Positions 45,474 through 57,859 of a stretch of DNA of 64,000 nt are shown here, piece after piece; within the stretch, counting starts at the first letter, position 1, and every line of letters starts with the position of its first letter. The stretch is from Dinochytrium kinnereticum. Lineage: Eukaryota > Chytridiomycota > Chytridiomycetes > Chytridiales > Chytridiaceae. Both the position numbers and the translations under genes were made by a program. The stretch lies in assembly GCA_027604005.1 (NCBI GenBank), contig JADGJT010000024.1:1305-65304 (forward strand), read 5' to 3'. Below the pieces are notes generated by a model, which worked only from the letters and a program-made list of their open reading frames with translations, did not search any database and had not been told where the DNA came from.

Positions 45474-48011
45474 ATGGCCCCACCTCCAACCGCGCGGAAG
45501 ATGAGCATCTCAAGCGACACCGACAGCGACGACAGTATGGACGACGCCCCTGACAACGTCGGCCAAGGATCACGCAGCAACCCCCCTGTCTCCTCATCTC
45601 CTCCTCCGCTTCCTCCCGTACCAAGATGGTCAAGAACACTGCGGGTTCTTGTCGACGAAAGCCTCACTGGAGACCGGATGAAGATGAGCCCGGACGTTCT
45701 TGAAGAGATTTTGAACCTCGCTGGATCTTCAGCACTCCCATCGCCACTGGTGTTTGAGATCGTTTCTACTCGGAATAGGGTCAAAGTCTTTGGGTCTGTG
45801 AGGGAGTTTACGGCGGCCGAGTCAGACACTGTTTTAGTCGGGGATGAGTTGGCGAGGAGTTTGATCAGTGCTGGTGTAGAGGGAATTATGGATGATGATA
45901 CTCCTACAGCGACTGTGAAGCTGACTGCGTTGCCAAAGTGCGATTACCTGAAGCTTGCTCCCCTTGAAGAAACGTACCTGAAGATCCCTGACATCCGGTA
46001 CGCTTGAAGTCATTGATACATTGTTGGACTATTCCTTTATGTCACAGGATGCTTACGCCCTTCTTCGATTTTTACAGTGCATCTTTGGAAGCACATCTCA
46101 GAAAGAACTACGCAACAATATCTGAAGGCGAAACTCTCACAGTCATCCACCGACCAGCAAACTCTTCAACCCCACAAAAAAACCACTTCCTAATAACCGA
46201 AGTCCGCCCATCAAGAGCTTGCACATGCATCGATGTCGATATCAATCTCGATATTGTGCCACTTGATTCAGGTCTAGCGGAAAGGGCCGTCCGTCTCAAA
46301 CATAGTGGGCCAACAGCAACTCTAGATGGTGATGCTATTTTAGTGCAGCTAACGAAAAGGCCTGATGGGAAGCTTGCTTTGGAAAGAACAGGGAATGTGG
46401 CGGCAGAGCATTCTGTTCATTACAAGGTTTGTAGGAAGATTTCGAGGGCTTTAACCTAACCTCGCCATGATGCAGATGAGATTAATTGAGGATGCGAGGA
46501 ACCTGAAAGTTTCTGTCGAGCCGGAGAGCGGCGATGCCGACCTTTTTGTGTCAACCTCGGGAGAGATTGCTAGTCTCCGTGATCATCGGTTTATGGACGT
46601 GAGCACCGGAACGTCCAAACTGCATTTTGAAGTCGACGATGATCTATCCGAAACTCCATTTATGTAAGCTGATTGAGATGTACTGTTAATTTCGATTCCT
46701 AACAGTATTGCAGCTTCTTTACTGTTAGAGGTTTTGCGCCGGTAACATCATTCACCTTCCGCGTTGAGGCCAGTTCGGATAAGCCTCCAGCCATTCTTGA
46801 AGCGGGACCTGTAATCATTCCAACTACCCCTGAATCTCCTCCTCCTGATTCGAAGCAATGCGATAATTGCTTTATTTATATTCCTATGAGAACATTCACT
46901 ATGCATCAGGCGTTTTGTTTTAGAAATAATGCGGTGTGTCAGCAGTGTAGGGATACTGGACGGCCATTTATTTTTAAGAAGGATGAGATTGCGAATCACT
47001 GGCACTGTACCGAGTGTTGGAAGGTGAGTGGTGGAAGGTGACTTTCTCCCTTGTAAAAAAACACTCTAATATCCTTGTCATCCCCTTAGGTCGGAAGCAT
47101 AACAGAAAAAGACAAGCATTTGCAACTTCTACATACTCCCATACCCTGTGACTGCGGTGTCGAACTCCCCGCTGAATCTCTCGCAGCACACCGAAGAACT
47201 ACCTGCCCAGATCGCCTTATTATCTGCCGTTTCTGTCGCCTCCACGTTCGCGCTGGTCCCCCCTCCAAATCCTCCAAAGACCTTCTTTTAGGCGGAAACC
47301 TTTCCGAGCACGAATCCGAATGCGGCGGCCGCACAATTCAATGCGCAAAGTGTCATCAGAATGTTCAACTTAAAGATGTTAAACTACATGCACAAGTTCA
47401 TGATCTTCAGAGAAAGAATCAACCTCGACCGGCTATCTGTGCCAATTCGCAATGCTCTAATATGGCGCCGGAGGATCGCTTTTCGAATGTGTTGCGATTG
47501 TGCAGGGCTTGCTTTTCCCCATTTTGGAGTGCTAGGCATGATCCTCAGAATCAGAAGTTGGCCACTAAGCTTATGGGGGCTTATCATGCTCAGTTTACTA
47601 TTGGGTGTGAAAGATCATTTTGCAAAAATATGGTGGGTTCCTCTTGTATCCACAACCGCAATCATTATCCTTTGTTTTAATTAATATTTGATTTATTAAT
47701 TTCGTTTGCAGTACTGCGCAACAAGCGAAAATAAGGAACTCCTATCCGCCCCCATGGACGCCAACGACTCTGCTATTCGCTCCCTCGCCCTCCTGAAACT
47801 ATCTGCCATATTCAAAACAAAGTCCCCTGAGTATCACCTCTGCGTATCTGACCCTGGAATCGTTGCGAGAAGGACCCAGGCCAATACCCTCGTTGGACTC
47901 GGATATCACGTATCATGGTGTATCAAGGCGCTTATGGAATGTAAGGATGATGCCGGGAAGGCTGTGGATTGGTTAATGGCAAGTGCGCCGAGATTGGACG
48001 AGATGAGATAG
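45474..48011 (+). CDS. UFD1-domain protein with C-terminal zinc fingers and UBA-like end
   Basis: Six exons (45474-45997, 46048-46426, 46476-46663, 46714-47023, 47090-47632, 47712-48011) give about 747 aa. After an acidic Ser/Asp leader, residues 60-270 form a UFD1 domain: LVFEIVSTRNRVKVFGSVRE, FTAAESDTVLVGDEL, CDYLKLAPLEETYLKIPDIR, LRKNYATISEGETL and CTCIDVDINLDI. From about 430 on come paired zinc-binding motifs (CDNCF, CQQCRD, HWHCTECW, CDCGVELPAESLAAHRRTTC, CRFC, CAKC). The last 60 residues resemble a UBA helix bundle (TLVGLGYHVSWCIKALMECK). The UFD1-plus-zinc-finger layout matches the plant PRLI-interacting factor K type rather than classical UFD1. It probably works with ubiquitin and the Cdc48/p97 system. 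Confidence 0.88.
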
Positions 48012-48227
48012 GAAAGGATGTATATGAATGGTTTGGCCACGTCATTCCTTTTCTAGATACTGCGCCATAAGTTATTCTTTCGCATATACATCAGCGTTCT
48101 CCTCAGCATCGTTCGTGGATGACCGTATTATGTGAAAAAGGATAATAAAGACCGTACGCGATCGCCTCTATTGAAGCATATACTATGAATAATAACCTTG
48201 CAGCCAAAAATCGAGTTGGGCAAAATC

Positions 48228-51200
48228 CTAAACATGATCCCTCGCAATCCTCACATCCTCCCACTTTCCCTCAGAAACGATCCTCCCATTCTCATACCCC
48301 CTCAACTCAGCATCAATGCAATACTCTTTCTCAGTACAGGAAAGTCTCACCCTACAATCAACTCTAACAATACCCCTCCACCTTGATGCAGCTTCATTAT
48401 CCATCGCCATCGGGTGAGGCTCTGCGAGAGTTGGGGCTACTTGAATTTGGCCAAGGGTTTTAAGAGCCTCTGGGGATATGTTTTGGGGACGACCGCATTC
48501 TACTCTCCAGCGACATTCAACGGAAGCGGAGGTTGGATCGGTTTCTTGCAGCGTGTAGGTTTCTTGAGTGGACTCTCCGTATACCCAGCCGTCTACGTCG
48601 AAGCGAGTAGCGCCTAACATTTGATTCTAGTGAGCAAGAAGAAACAAGAAATACAGGATGCAGGGGGACGCGTGTTTTAAGAGTTTGAAGGGAAAAGTAA
48701 AGAAATGGAACGCGAACCATGATCTTTGAACCAAAACCTCCGCACCCGATCTTTCGTCCTCATAATCTGGGCAGGTGTCTCATGCCGGATCACCGAAATG
48801 TTCCTTGGCTGACACCCCCTAGCCCTTTCAACAAGATGTCTCGAAACCAAAGCATCTCCGGATCCAAGCAACAGTGGCAGTTCCAAGCTGCAATTATCCG
48901 GAGCCAAATGGACTTCCGTCAAATACGGAGACGGCCAGACTAAGGGCCAGTAGGAAGTAGATAGAGCAAGACGGATCACACGACCTGGTTTGACGGTGTG
49001 CGAGATATGTTTCATAGTGATCTTAACTGGAATGAGGGTGCCGTCTGTTGGGAGGGCTTCAGGGTCTGAGTGGGAGGTATGGTGGGTGAGGTTAAGAGGG
49101 GACCAGCCTATTAGGAAGGATTCCTTAGTGGTTGGGTTGACGTCGCAGAGTCGTGCCACTATATTGTGTGTTAACAAATGTCGAACAGGGCTGGCTCAAA
49201 ACAAAGCAATTCACCTAGGATGGCCTGGGGTTTGTTGACTGTAACTGTCAAGTTAACTGTGGGTGATCCCAGCAAATTCGTTTCATGTTCAAAAGGCTCT
49301 GAGTCGAAGCACACGCAAAGAAGGTCTGAGTGCAAGCATTAATAAAATTACTAAACAGAAAAGGACACGAAAGTTACAAAAATCCATTTTATACCATCTT
49401 CTCCTTGGTCTGTAGGCATCTCTGGGTCTCCACCGGAAGCGCAAAACCTTGGCGCCGCCTGCCCAACCTTCAAGTTATTCTTAACAAGGGCTAGAGCTTG
49501 TTTCTCCTTCGAAGGATCATCGCAAAGCTTTCCCGGACTGGAGAAGTAGAACTTCCTAAATTCTACCTGATCAGAAGGCCAGGAGCTTAGCCCCAGCCAA
49601 TGACCTGGGCGAGTCGAGCCGTGAGATGAAGGAGGAATTGCGTCTTGAAGGTAGATTTGGCAGTTGGCTTCGTCCTTCAAACCGGTTTTGGTACCGTCCA
49701 GCCTAGTTTCGAATGAGGTTTTATTAGAGAAGGAGGTGAATCGCTAATGTCCAACACAACCACTAAGGACTTTTTGACGTAGCTCCTAACACAGTAAAAT
49801 TACCATTCATCCCACCAGCGAGTGCATTCCTCGAGAAAGTTTATTGCGGGACCTGGGGTTCCTTGATGAGGCTTTTTTCCCGTTAGGAATATGGAGTGAA
49901 TAAAGGAAAGGCTTACATAAAGATGTGCCCAAGGTCCGACAAGAGCTTAACAAAATCAATGGGAGAATGTACGCGAAGGATAAGAAAGAAAAGCTTACCT
50001 TTCCTTGGAACATTCAAACGTTCCATCATATTGAAAATTGGGCGGGTATATGAGTCTGCCCAACCCCCTACGCAAAACACAGGTGTAGTGATCCTGGAGT
50101 AATCCTCACAGACCGACCCATGCTTGTAGTACCAGTCTCGCCGTTGATGTTTAACCCAATCTATTATCCTATCCATAGGTTTTAACATGTTCTATAAGTT
50201 AAATAGAAGAGTTACCATGGAGTTGTGTTCTGTATTCGCTGGATGAAGCTTTGTCTCCACAACCCAACGGTACCTTCTATTTTTTCATGGAGTAAACATC
50301 AGGTGAACAATAAAGATTGCCCTTACCAAAAGAGAGAGGATCGGGGGGAAGAGGACAGTGTTTTAACATAAACCCAGACCAGGTTAGATTGTCCGTTAGC
50401 ATGCATCTATTTGCAATTCAGCGATTTCAGTAGTATTGAAAGAGCAAACCCTCCAAGGTAATGAGCATCGTCCTCATATCTTATTGGGGGGGAAAAACAA
50501 TAAAAGAAAATGCAAAAAATGGTCAACGCTATATCACACATCTTTAAAATACTTCACCTATCATCTGTCGAGCAAACAGTTACGATCGCTTTCAATTCCG
50601 CAGGTTGGAGGCAGGCAACTTGAAGAGCATTGAAACCACCCCTAAAAACATATACTTTCAAATTCAACCTTGTTGAAAGAAGTAGAAGAACAAGCCCTTA
50701 CCAGCCCTTCCCCATCATGCCAACACTCCCAGTACACCACGGCGCGTTTGCGATAAATTTAATAACAGCTATGGCGTCTTCCAGCTCTTGGGGAGTGTAC
50801 TCGTCCTCTAATATACCAGTGCTGTCCCCACTTCCCCGCATATCGCAGCGAACAACCACAAACCCCCTGGAGGCGAAGAATGGGTGCATGATTTCATCTA
50901 AGCATCCATTCAACATCAGGCTATCTTTTCAGAAGAAAACCAAACCTTGCAGAGCCGTGAAATCCCTCTTTCGATGAGGAACAAACTCCAATATCCCTGA
51001 AAACTTCTTCCCAGCCAAAGCATCCCTTGGCATCCACACCCTAGCCGAAAGCTTCGTGCCTCCCGGCAGAGGAATCGTCCAATTTTCCATCAGCTTCACC
51101 GCAAGAGGTTTCGGCGGTGGTGTCCATTGACCTAAACCTGGTTTTGCCTCTGGAATGAAGGGAGGCGCCTTTGGTGGAGGTTCTTGGCGCTCCAACTCTT

Positions 51201-51456
51201 GATTTGTAGTAATGGGTGTGGTTGGCTGGGGGGCATTTTCTACCTCATCTGGTTCGTCATGAAGGATGACCGGCGCTTGAAGCACTTTTTTCGGGAGCTG
51301 AGGTGTCGACTGCAACGCAGAGGCTGCAATGTCTGACGCGGTTGTGCTAGAGGCCGGCTTTTTGATGTCGGTGGTTGTGGTAGTTGCGGTGATGGGGGAC
51401 GATGGGGTATCGGCGGCGACCGCGGCCGCGTCCTTTGACCCAGCAACGCGCAGCAT
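48228..51456 (-). CDS. S15/CocE-type X-Pro dipeptidyl-peptidase-like hydrolase
   Basis: Thirteen exons with consistent phases give about 824 aa: 51456-50946, 50897-50702, 50641-50558, 50479-50450, 50406-50327, 50276-50216, 50168-49999, 49945-49917, 49871-49804, 49702-49395, 49325-49215, 49158-48718 and 48613-48228. The leader is Ala/Thr/Pro-rich. The hydrolase domain starts at WTIPLPGGTKLSARVWMPRD and continues with GFVVVRCDMRGSGDSTG, CSTDDRYEDDAHYLGG, WVKHQRRDWYYKHGSVCEDY, VFCVGGWADSYT and LVGPWAH. A jelly-roll C-terminal domain ends near GIVRVDCRVRLSC. Asp359 and His385 are in place, but the nucleophile motif reads GKGWGG, with Gly235 where the family has Ser. This predicts loss of peptidase/esterase activity unless it is an assembly error. 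Two exons are only 29-30 nt. Confidence 0.9.
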
Positions 51457-51920
51457 TGCTGTGTTGGTTGAACTGCTTGCGAGATAAACTGCGAGGACTG
51501 CTATCGATGGGGGCTTTTCTGGACTCAATTGTCAGGGGGCCATGCGGGCCATCAAACTCCGCCTGTCAGGCACAGGAGGTTTGGCTTTTTGCAGAACACC
51601 CGCATCAGCCTTGAAGCATTAGACACAGCTAGCCCTCAGTCTTACTGACTTGAGTTGAGTAAATAACATGTATAAGAATTATCGAGTTAAAGTGTTCGTT
51701 TACACCCAGAGAACAAGAAGCAAAGAATGTGTCTGGGAAGATAAATTCAAGGGAGGAAAAAAAAAACATACTCTTTCATCGAGCAATTGAACCTCATTTA
51801 GACCAACTAAACCAAAAGCCGTCGAGACAACCAAAAAAACAACAAAACAAAATAGGAACAACAAATTAGACGAAACATTAAAAGATAAAAGATAGAAGAA
51901 AAGCATCAAACCCCCCTGAT
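51457..51920. other. intergenic spacer
   Basis: This is the 5' flank of the S15-type gene and the A/T-rich 3' flank of the SPX permease gene. There is no gene. Confidence 0.4.
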
Positions 51921-54900
51921 TTACTTGAAACCAATCCACGCCATTATCGGGTACCCTACACCCAAAATTCCAGCCCAAGCAACGACGCTCGCTGGAAGAC
52001 CAACTTTGATAAAGTCAATAACGCTAAGCCAAGGCTCGCCAGTGTGATCTTCCAATGATATGGCATTCATGTTAGGGAACGAAGACACTGGTAATCCCAT
52101 AGCACCCGAGCACATTAAAGCTGCAGAATTTGACAAAAAAGATTTGGTGGGATTTCACATTAGCAACGGAAAGAAAGTCGGAGAAAGGCATATTCAACAT
52201 ACCAATAGCCATGACAAACATCCTGGGTTGAGGGTCGGGTAGATTAGCTCCAATCTGAGCTACCACAGGTAAGAGAATCAAGGCCGCCACGGTATGGGAG
52301 ATGAAGGATGCGACGACTAAGACCACACCAGAGAAAAGGAGGATGCAAAGGAAGGGAGTCAAGCCTGCGAGATGCGGGGTGATGTAGGAGGTGATTTCAG
52401 CGAGGAGACCGCTTGAATCAACGGCTTTTCCGAGAGAGGTACCACCCATTGCGAGGATAACAACTAGTAGGCAATGAAGGAGTTAGGCGATATGGGGAGA
52501 AAAGGTCATTTGAAGTAGAAAGGAAGAGGAGGGGGAGTTTAAACAAACGAACCGGTCCAAAGCTGCGAATTCCAATCATCCTTCGATAAGATCCCAGTCC
52601 CATAAAACGCAATAATCGGGAATAGCGCAATAATTCCCATATCCCCCACAACTCCCTCAATAGAAGCCTCAATACACCAAAGTCCAATGGTAACAGCCGT
52701 AACCATCAATATATAAACCTGAGTTGGAGTGATCGGGTTATCCGCAAAGTGGTTTGACTTATTAGGGAACGCCTCTGGGGGATCAACAGTGGGGTCACCA
52801 GTGTGGCTGCCAGGCCGGTAAACCAGCAAGAGGATCAACCAGATCGCCAGATCAACGACTATGCATACAGGAAGAGATATAGCGAACCATTGGAGCCAAG
52901 AGATTGCAGGCTGCATAGCCCCAACAGCAATGATGTTTTGAGGCGAGGAGATAGGGGAGGCCATTCCGCCGACGTTTGCGGCGAGAGCAATGCCCATGAT
53001 AAGACATTTAGCGTAGGGAGAGCGGCTGGGGAGGTTTCGCAGGATTGGCTAGGTGTTCAAATAGGATTAGAGGGGGCTCGAACAGTAAAAGGCAGGCATA
53101 GCCCGCAAAAGGTGAAGAACGAAGAAAGAATTGCGAGCTTACCGCGATCAATGAAAAGCACAGAACAGGTGCAGCAACATTTGAGATCCACATACTCGCA
53201 AAAGTGCTCACGAAAATATTCGCAAGCACAACAAACCTAGGTTCGCTCCCCGCTTTATCCAACACAATGCTTGCAAGTCCTTTTGCAATGTGGTGCTTGC
53301 TAAGAGCCGCGGCAAGACTGAACCCACCCAAGAGAAGCATGATGACAGGGGAGAACATCTCAGAGAAGACGCGCTTGGCAGCCGATTTGGCGTCTAGTCG
53401 AATGTGGTCGACCATGCCATCGGGACCTTGTACTGCAGCCCGGGTCACGCGGAGAGTCACAACGAGAAGGGGGACGCAGAGAGAAGTAACAAAAAGGGGA
53501 AGTACCTATAGATCGATGGTTATGTTATGTTTAAAGAATTGAGAATAGTTTAATGGAAATGAGGAATAGAGGGGTGAAAACCCATATCGCCATACCTCAA
53601 ATGCCCAAAGAGCAGACGCAAGGACCAATATAGCCATACAATTTTGCTGCTCGACAGATTTAAACATAGGGTAATATAAGAAAGCGATGAACATCGCCAT
53701 AAAGCCGCAAAAGTAAAGGAACTTGGGTTTCGTCAAGCCTTCGAGCAGAGCATTGCAAATTCCCTTTTTACCAGCCCCATTGCCCACACCTAAATCCTCT
53801 CCAACCGACTTTTTTCTTCTAACGCCAAGAGACGCAGTCCTTCTCTCCTGCTGAATCATGTCCCTCCAGATAGTGTTCCTTTCCCATACAATATGCTCAC
53901 GAAGATGAGATTTCAGCTCAGAGGAAGCCTGGGCGAGGTTATTGTCGGCAGAGATTCTCGCGTAGAGGGAGACGACGCGGTCCACCTCATTCTTTAGTCG
54001 ATCCGATGCGGGCGAGGTGAAAGGGTAGCATGCATCAACACGAGCCATATAGGCAGACTTGAGACGGTACCCAGTAACCTTCTCGTACTTTTTCAAAATC
54101 TTTGAGAAGCCAGTATGGTTAAGCTCACGGTACTCGTGAAGATCATTAAGGCACACGAAGATGCTGGTCGCCTCCTTCCGGAACTTTAATCGTTGAACCT
54201 TATTGCTAGGGCGGTTCCAAAATGTATAGCTCGCAGTGTTGGCACCTGCTCCGGCGCCACCGAGGAGGAAAGAGGTTGCGCTACTTGCGCTTGTATAACC
54301 TCCGGCACCAGCAGAGAGGGGTCCAGCGGAAGAGTTTCCGGTGGAGATAGAGATATGATCGGGGTTGGTGATGCTACGACGGAGAGGTCGCTGTGCGCTT
54401 GCGACGTAGGATGAAGAGGAAGTGTCGCCATCGCTCTCAGCAAGTGCCGCATTATCAAAGCTTGGGATAGGGGCCCTCCGACCACTGCTCGACGAGTTAC
54501 CACCTAAAGGGTGACTTCGAATGTCGTCGAAGCCTTCATACTGCGATATCTCACCAGAGAAGTACAGCGCGTCTGTAAGGAGTTCCTTCTCCTTGCGGCC
54601 GTAAAAGTTCACAATCTTTTCGAGCTGGTCGTCAAGAAGCTCGGTGAAGAAGCCTTCAATTCGTTCGCGTGTTGGAAGGGAAGACGGATCAGGGGCAGAG
54701 TTACGGCGTGTTGGGCCGCTACCGAGGAGAGGGCTGCTTTCGTCGTCTGTGGGTCTCTGGGGTTGGGGAGTTGTGGCGGTCATGAAAACGGCAGGGTCTA
54801 CCTCGTGGTAGGACATTGGGAGGGTCACCAAACCAAGCTTGGCTTTTTCTATCAGGTACACCCATTTCTGCCAGAAAAGATGTGCCAAGTCAGTATCTTT

Positions 54901-55190
54901 TAACTTCATGAGGATCAAACCTTTAGGTTCGAGTAAGCACTATTCAGCAAAATAGTGGGTAGAAGCATTTAGACGAATCATGGCATTTACAGGGTGATAA
55001 AAAAAAAAGGATGCGTGATGCCTACATGTAATCTGTGGAAAGAAGCGTTCAGCGTGTGGAAACCAAAAGGTTGTGAGCAACCCTAACGAAGATTGAAAAG
55101 CGCAAAACAAAACAAACAAGCATAGGGTCCCTACTAACGTTCTTGCCACTCAGGTGACCCATTCAACTGAATACTATGCGAAAACTTCAT
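51921..55190 (-). CDS. SPX-domain low-affinity phosphate/anion permease (Pho87/Pho90/Pho91 type)
   Basis: Eight exons join in phase to about 889 aa: 55190-55139, 55032-55026, 54939-54921, 54867-53596, 53505-53143, 53048-52553, 52463-52203 and 52120-51921. The N-terminal SPX domain reads MKFSHSIQLNGSPEWQEHYI, AYSNLKKWVYLIEKA, ERIEGFFTELLDDQLEKI, VCLNDLHEYRELNHTGFSKI and LKKYEKVTGYRL. The membrane part is a DASS/ArsB-type permease with motifs such as MWISNVAAPVLCFSLIA, SPISSPQNIIAVG and ASFISHTVAALILLPVVA. Such proteins move inorganic phosphate, with the SPX domain sensing inositol pyrophosphates; plasma membrane versus vacuole cannot be told here. Exon 2 is 7 nt long. It encodes His-Tyr and part of Ile of the SPX core and is the only way to restore the conserved HYIAYSNLKK sequence. 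Confidence 0.92.
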
Positions 55191-56154
55191 GCTGTCAACC
55201 CCCGTGGACCCCTACCTTAGTTCAAGATTATACTATCGAGATTCACTGCACTGGGCCACAAGTCCGAAAGATGGATTGAGACTCTAAAGGAGCGGATGTA
55301 ATGCTTTACTTCCCGAAGACCTTGAAGCCTCCCCAGCTGCTCTCTTGATATTGCTACAGGTACCAACTGGGTTTGAATAAATCAAAGGGTTGGGAGACGA
55401 GTGTCAACAATGATTTTGTCAAGAGGATGCGAGGCAGAATTGGAGATGACCAGTCTCTCTGTCCCCGCAAATGCGTGTATGTATGAAAGAAGGGAAAAGC
55501 GAGGCCTCACACTGCTACCTTTGACCACCACGTCGAAATGCCGGCCCTTCAGTAGAGTGCCTCCCTTGGGTGTGATGAGGGTATGCAGAGCCGCCGTCGC
55601 TGTGGTCAGTTTGCTGCTGCAGGTATTCCCGGTCTGCCCCTCGCTACGAGTGGTCTTAACCCAAAATAAGCTAGGTGACGGTGGATGTGAAGGAGCGTTG
55701 ACGGTGGTATCTGTCTGGGGTGATGCCAGCAGAAGGAGGATGTGATCGTCTCTGTATGGCGAAATATTTTTTTCTTTTTTTGGGAGCGCCCGTCTCGCGT
55801 TTTACCTCTCTCTTCAGAAGTGTCCGTCAGCGATACGTTGACGGCATATGCTGCCTATCCGGGAAGAAGCTACGGGTCGATTGCCGACATTTACCAGCGC
55901 AATGGCTCCAATCAAGGAAGAGGATGTGAGTATGGGCCAAATCCCCAATCATTTGATGCCTTTGGTAGTTTACTTCCACCAGTTTAACGCGCCACGCTCC
56001 ATCCATGCTGCTTTAACATGTGAAGGAGCGAGCTGAACAGAATGTGATAGGGAAGAGTGTGATAGAAAAACTTCTGGGCGGCGGATGTGTCTTTATGTGC
56101 AGGCATGGGTGAGGTTGCGTCAGGAGACAAAACTGAGAAAAAAAGGTCCCGCGA
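55191..56154. other. gene-poor interval with two unassigned protein-like frames
   Basis: On the minus strand a frame from about 55787 down to 55391 reads TLITPKGGTLLKGRHFDVVV and then RFSLLSYIHAFAGTERLVIS before a stop; it follows a plausible acceptor (CCATACAG). On the plus strand a frame ending at 55987 reads SYGSIADIYQRNGSNQGRGC and YGPNPQSFDAFGSLLPPV, after an acceptor-like TCTTCAG at about 55816. Neither joins to a convincing first exon. One of them may be the last exon of a small gene whose other parts I could not find. Confidence 0.3.
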
Positions 56155-56791
56155 TCACAGCTCATCCTTCAAGCCCTCCGTCCATTTGTCGCTCGTTTTG
56201 GTTTCGTAGAGGCAGACCGCGACCGTGCAGTAATGATGACCAAATCTTCCGGTGATCGCTGAGCAGCCGACGTGGGTCTCTTTCTTTGAGACGATCTGGC
56301 GGGTTTAAAAAATGAATACTTCCATAACCCGAGAGCGTTTCGCAGCTGATTCCGAATAAACATCTCACCCTCTTCTTCTCCTTGCTATAGTCAGCGCTCT
56401 TTTCCCCTTTCCAATCGACCCAAGCCTGCACCGCATCTGTCAATAGATTATCACTGGCAACGATGGGATTGTGGTGAGCTTTTTTGTGCAGGATGCTTGC
56501 CCGCTTTCCATTCCGCTCCGTGTTAGCTTCACTAGCTCTAACCCTCTCGCGGGCATCCGGGCTTGAGCAGATATCATCCTTAGAGAGCGCACGGGCCAGC
56601 GTGTCGGCCTCGTAGGCCAGATCAAAGTCCCAGGAGAGGGGATCCACCCTTGCGTTCTTTCGCTGGTCGTTGTGGAGCTGGAGGGTCGTAAGGACCTCTC
56701 TTGATGAAAAAGGTTGCGCATTGATGCTTGAGGGGAGCTCAAGAACGAGAAGCGACAGCAGGAGCAGGGAAAAGATCCTCGATGGGGTCAT
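56155..56791 (-). CDS. secreted CAP/SCP (PR-1-like) domain protein
   Basis: Exons 56791-56369 and 56295-56155 give about 187 aa. The start at 56791 gives a signal peptide (MTPSRIFSLLLLSLLVLEL, cleaved near INA). The CAP fold is seen in VLTTLQLHNDQRKNARVDPL, SWDFDLAYEADTLARAL, DNLLTDAVQAWVDW, THVGCSAITGRFGHHYCTVA and VCLYETKT. The GHFTQ segment carrying the second conserved His is missing at the exon junction, so the protein is short and the cleft atypical. CAP proteins are secreted and often bind sterols or lipids. An alternative acceptor in the 73-nt intron could restore a few residues. Confidence 0.8.
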
Positions 56792-57859
56792 GATCGTCCT
56801 TATCCTCTGAAATTTCAATGCGAATAATACTACAGTAAAGAAAGTTGCTGTTGATGATTGGATGCAAGTGCTGGCTGTCTATCCTAATTGACGGTCGACC
56901 GCGACAATAGCATGCGGATGAATCGATTGCGGAGGCAGGCGGTGGAAGGATGGATTCATTGAGAAGGAGTGGATGCAGCCAGAATTCATGCGTTTAATCA
57001 TGTCCAGAATACCTGTACATTATTGAAAGGATCTATCGATGAAAAGGATGGGTTTTGTTGTCGATGAGAAATACGAAAGATCAAAGAGTCCCAATAGCAA
57101 AGGAGAAGAGCTACCATCTTCCAAGCACTGATGAGTCTGACAAGTATTGTGCAGTCTTCCTCAAATCAATGCCCAACGACTTGTGCTTGCTAGATTACCC
57201 CCTCCATTGCGATCTGTATCGCCTCCGACGATGCTTGATAATAGTTGAACGAGTCCTTAACTTCCTGTGAACAGCGAGCTTCTTTTTTCCTCTTCAATCC
57301 TGCAACCCCCTGAAGTTTTTTCGTTCACGCCCCTAACCAGCAACCAACTATCGTCATCAACCACAGCCTTTTGACGGACAAGGGCGTTTCACATATCGTG
57401 TATGATATGTGCGCGATAGGTCCTCGTGAATGTCTATCAAACTGCTGAATTCGTTTGAAATTCCTTTGAGTGGGAGTCGTGATTTTTATTGCAAAGAAGT
57501 AGGATTCATGTTTTGTTTCTGCCGACCCAGAGCCAGAGAGCAAGAGGCGTCTACTGTCGCGTTGCTGCCATGGCTTCGCCGTCTCTTGCAGAGTCCAAAG
57601 GAACAAGAGGGGTTTTTTTAAGAGGCCTTTTTCAAGTGGACATAGAATTGTGTTAATATTTTATAAAGTTACCTTCAAGTCCACAAATAAAGGACTTGGT
57701 TTGGACAGTGATATGCGGTCTTATAAATCTAACTCGCTTGTATCATTTTGGGTGTGCCTCTTTTTACTCCAACCTCACCATTGCTGCCCCGAACAAGCCT
57801 TAAAGAGATTCAGAGTCGAACTGGTGGAGGCCTTTAATTACAAGGTCACCACACGACAC
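56792..57859. other. intergenic region, no gene seen
   Basis: This contains the promoter of the CAP gene. A 57055-57270 frame (71 codons, no ATG at its listed start) is not convincing. I see no repeats or RNA genes. Confidence 0.4.

Noticed and set aside
45053..45829. 258-codon minus-strand frame
   Set aside because: It lies antisense to exon 1 of the UFD1-type gene, whose domain match and splice phases are clear.
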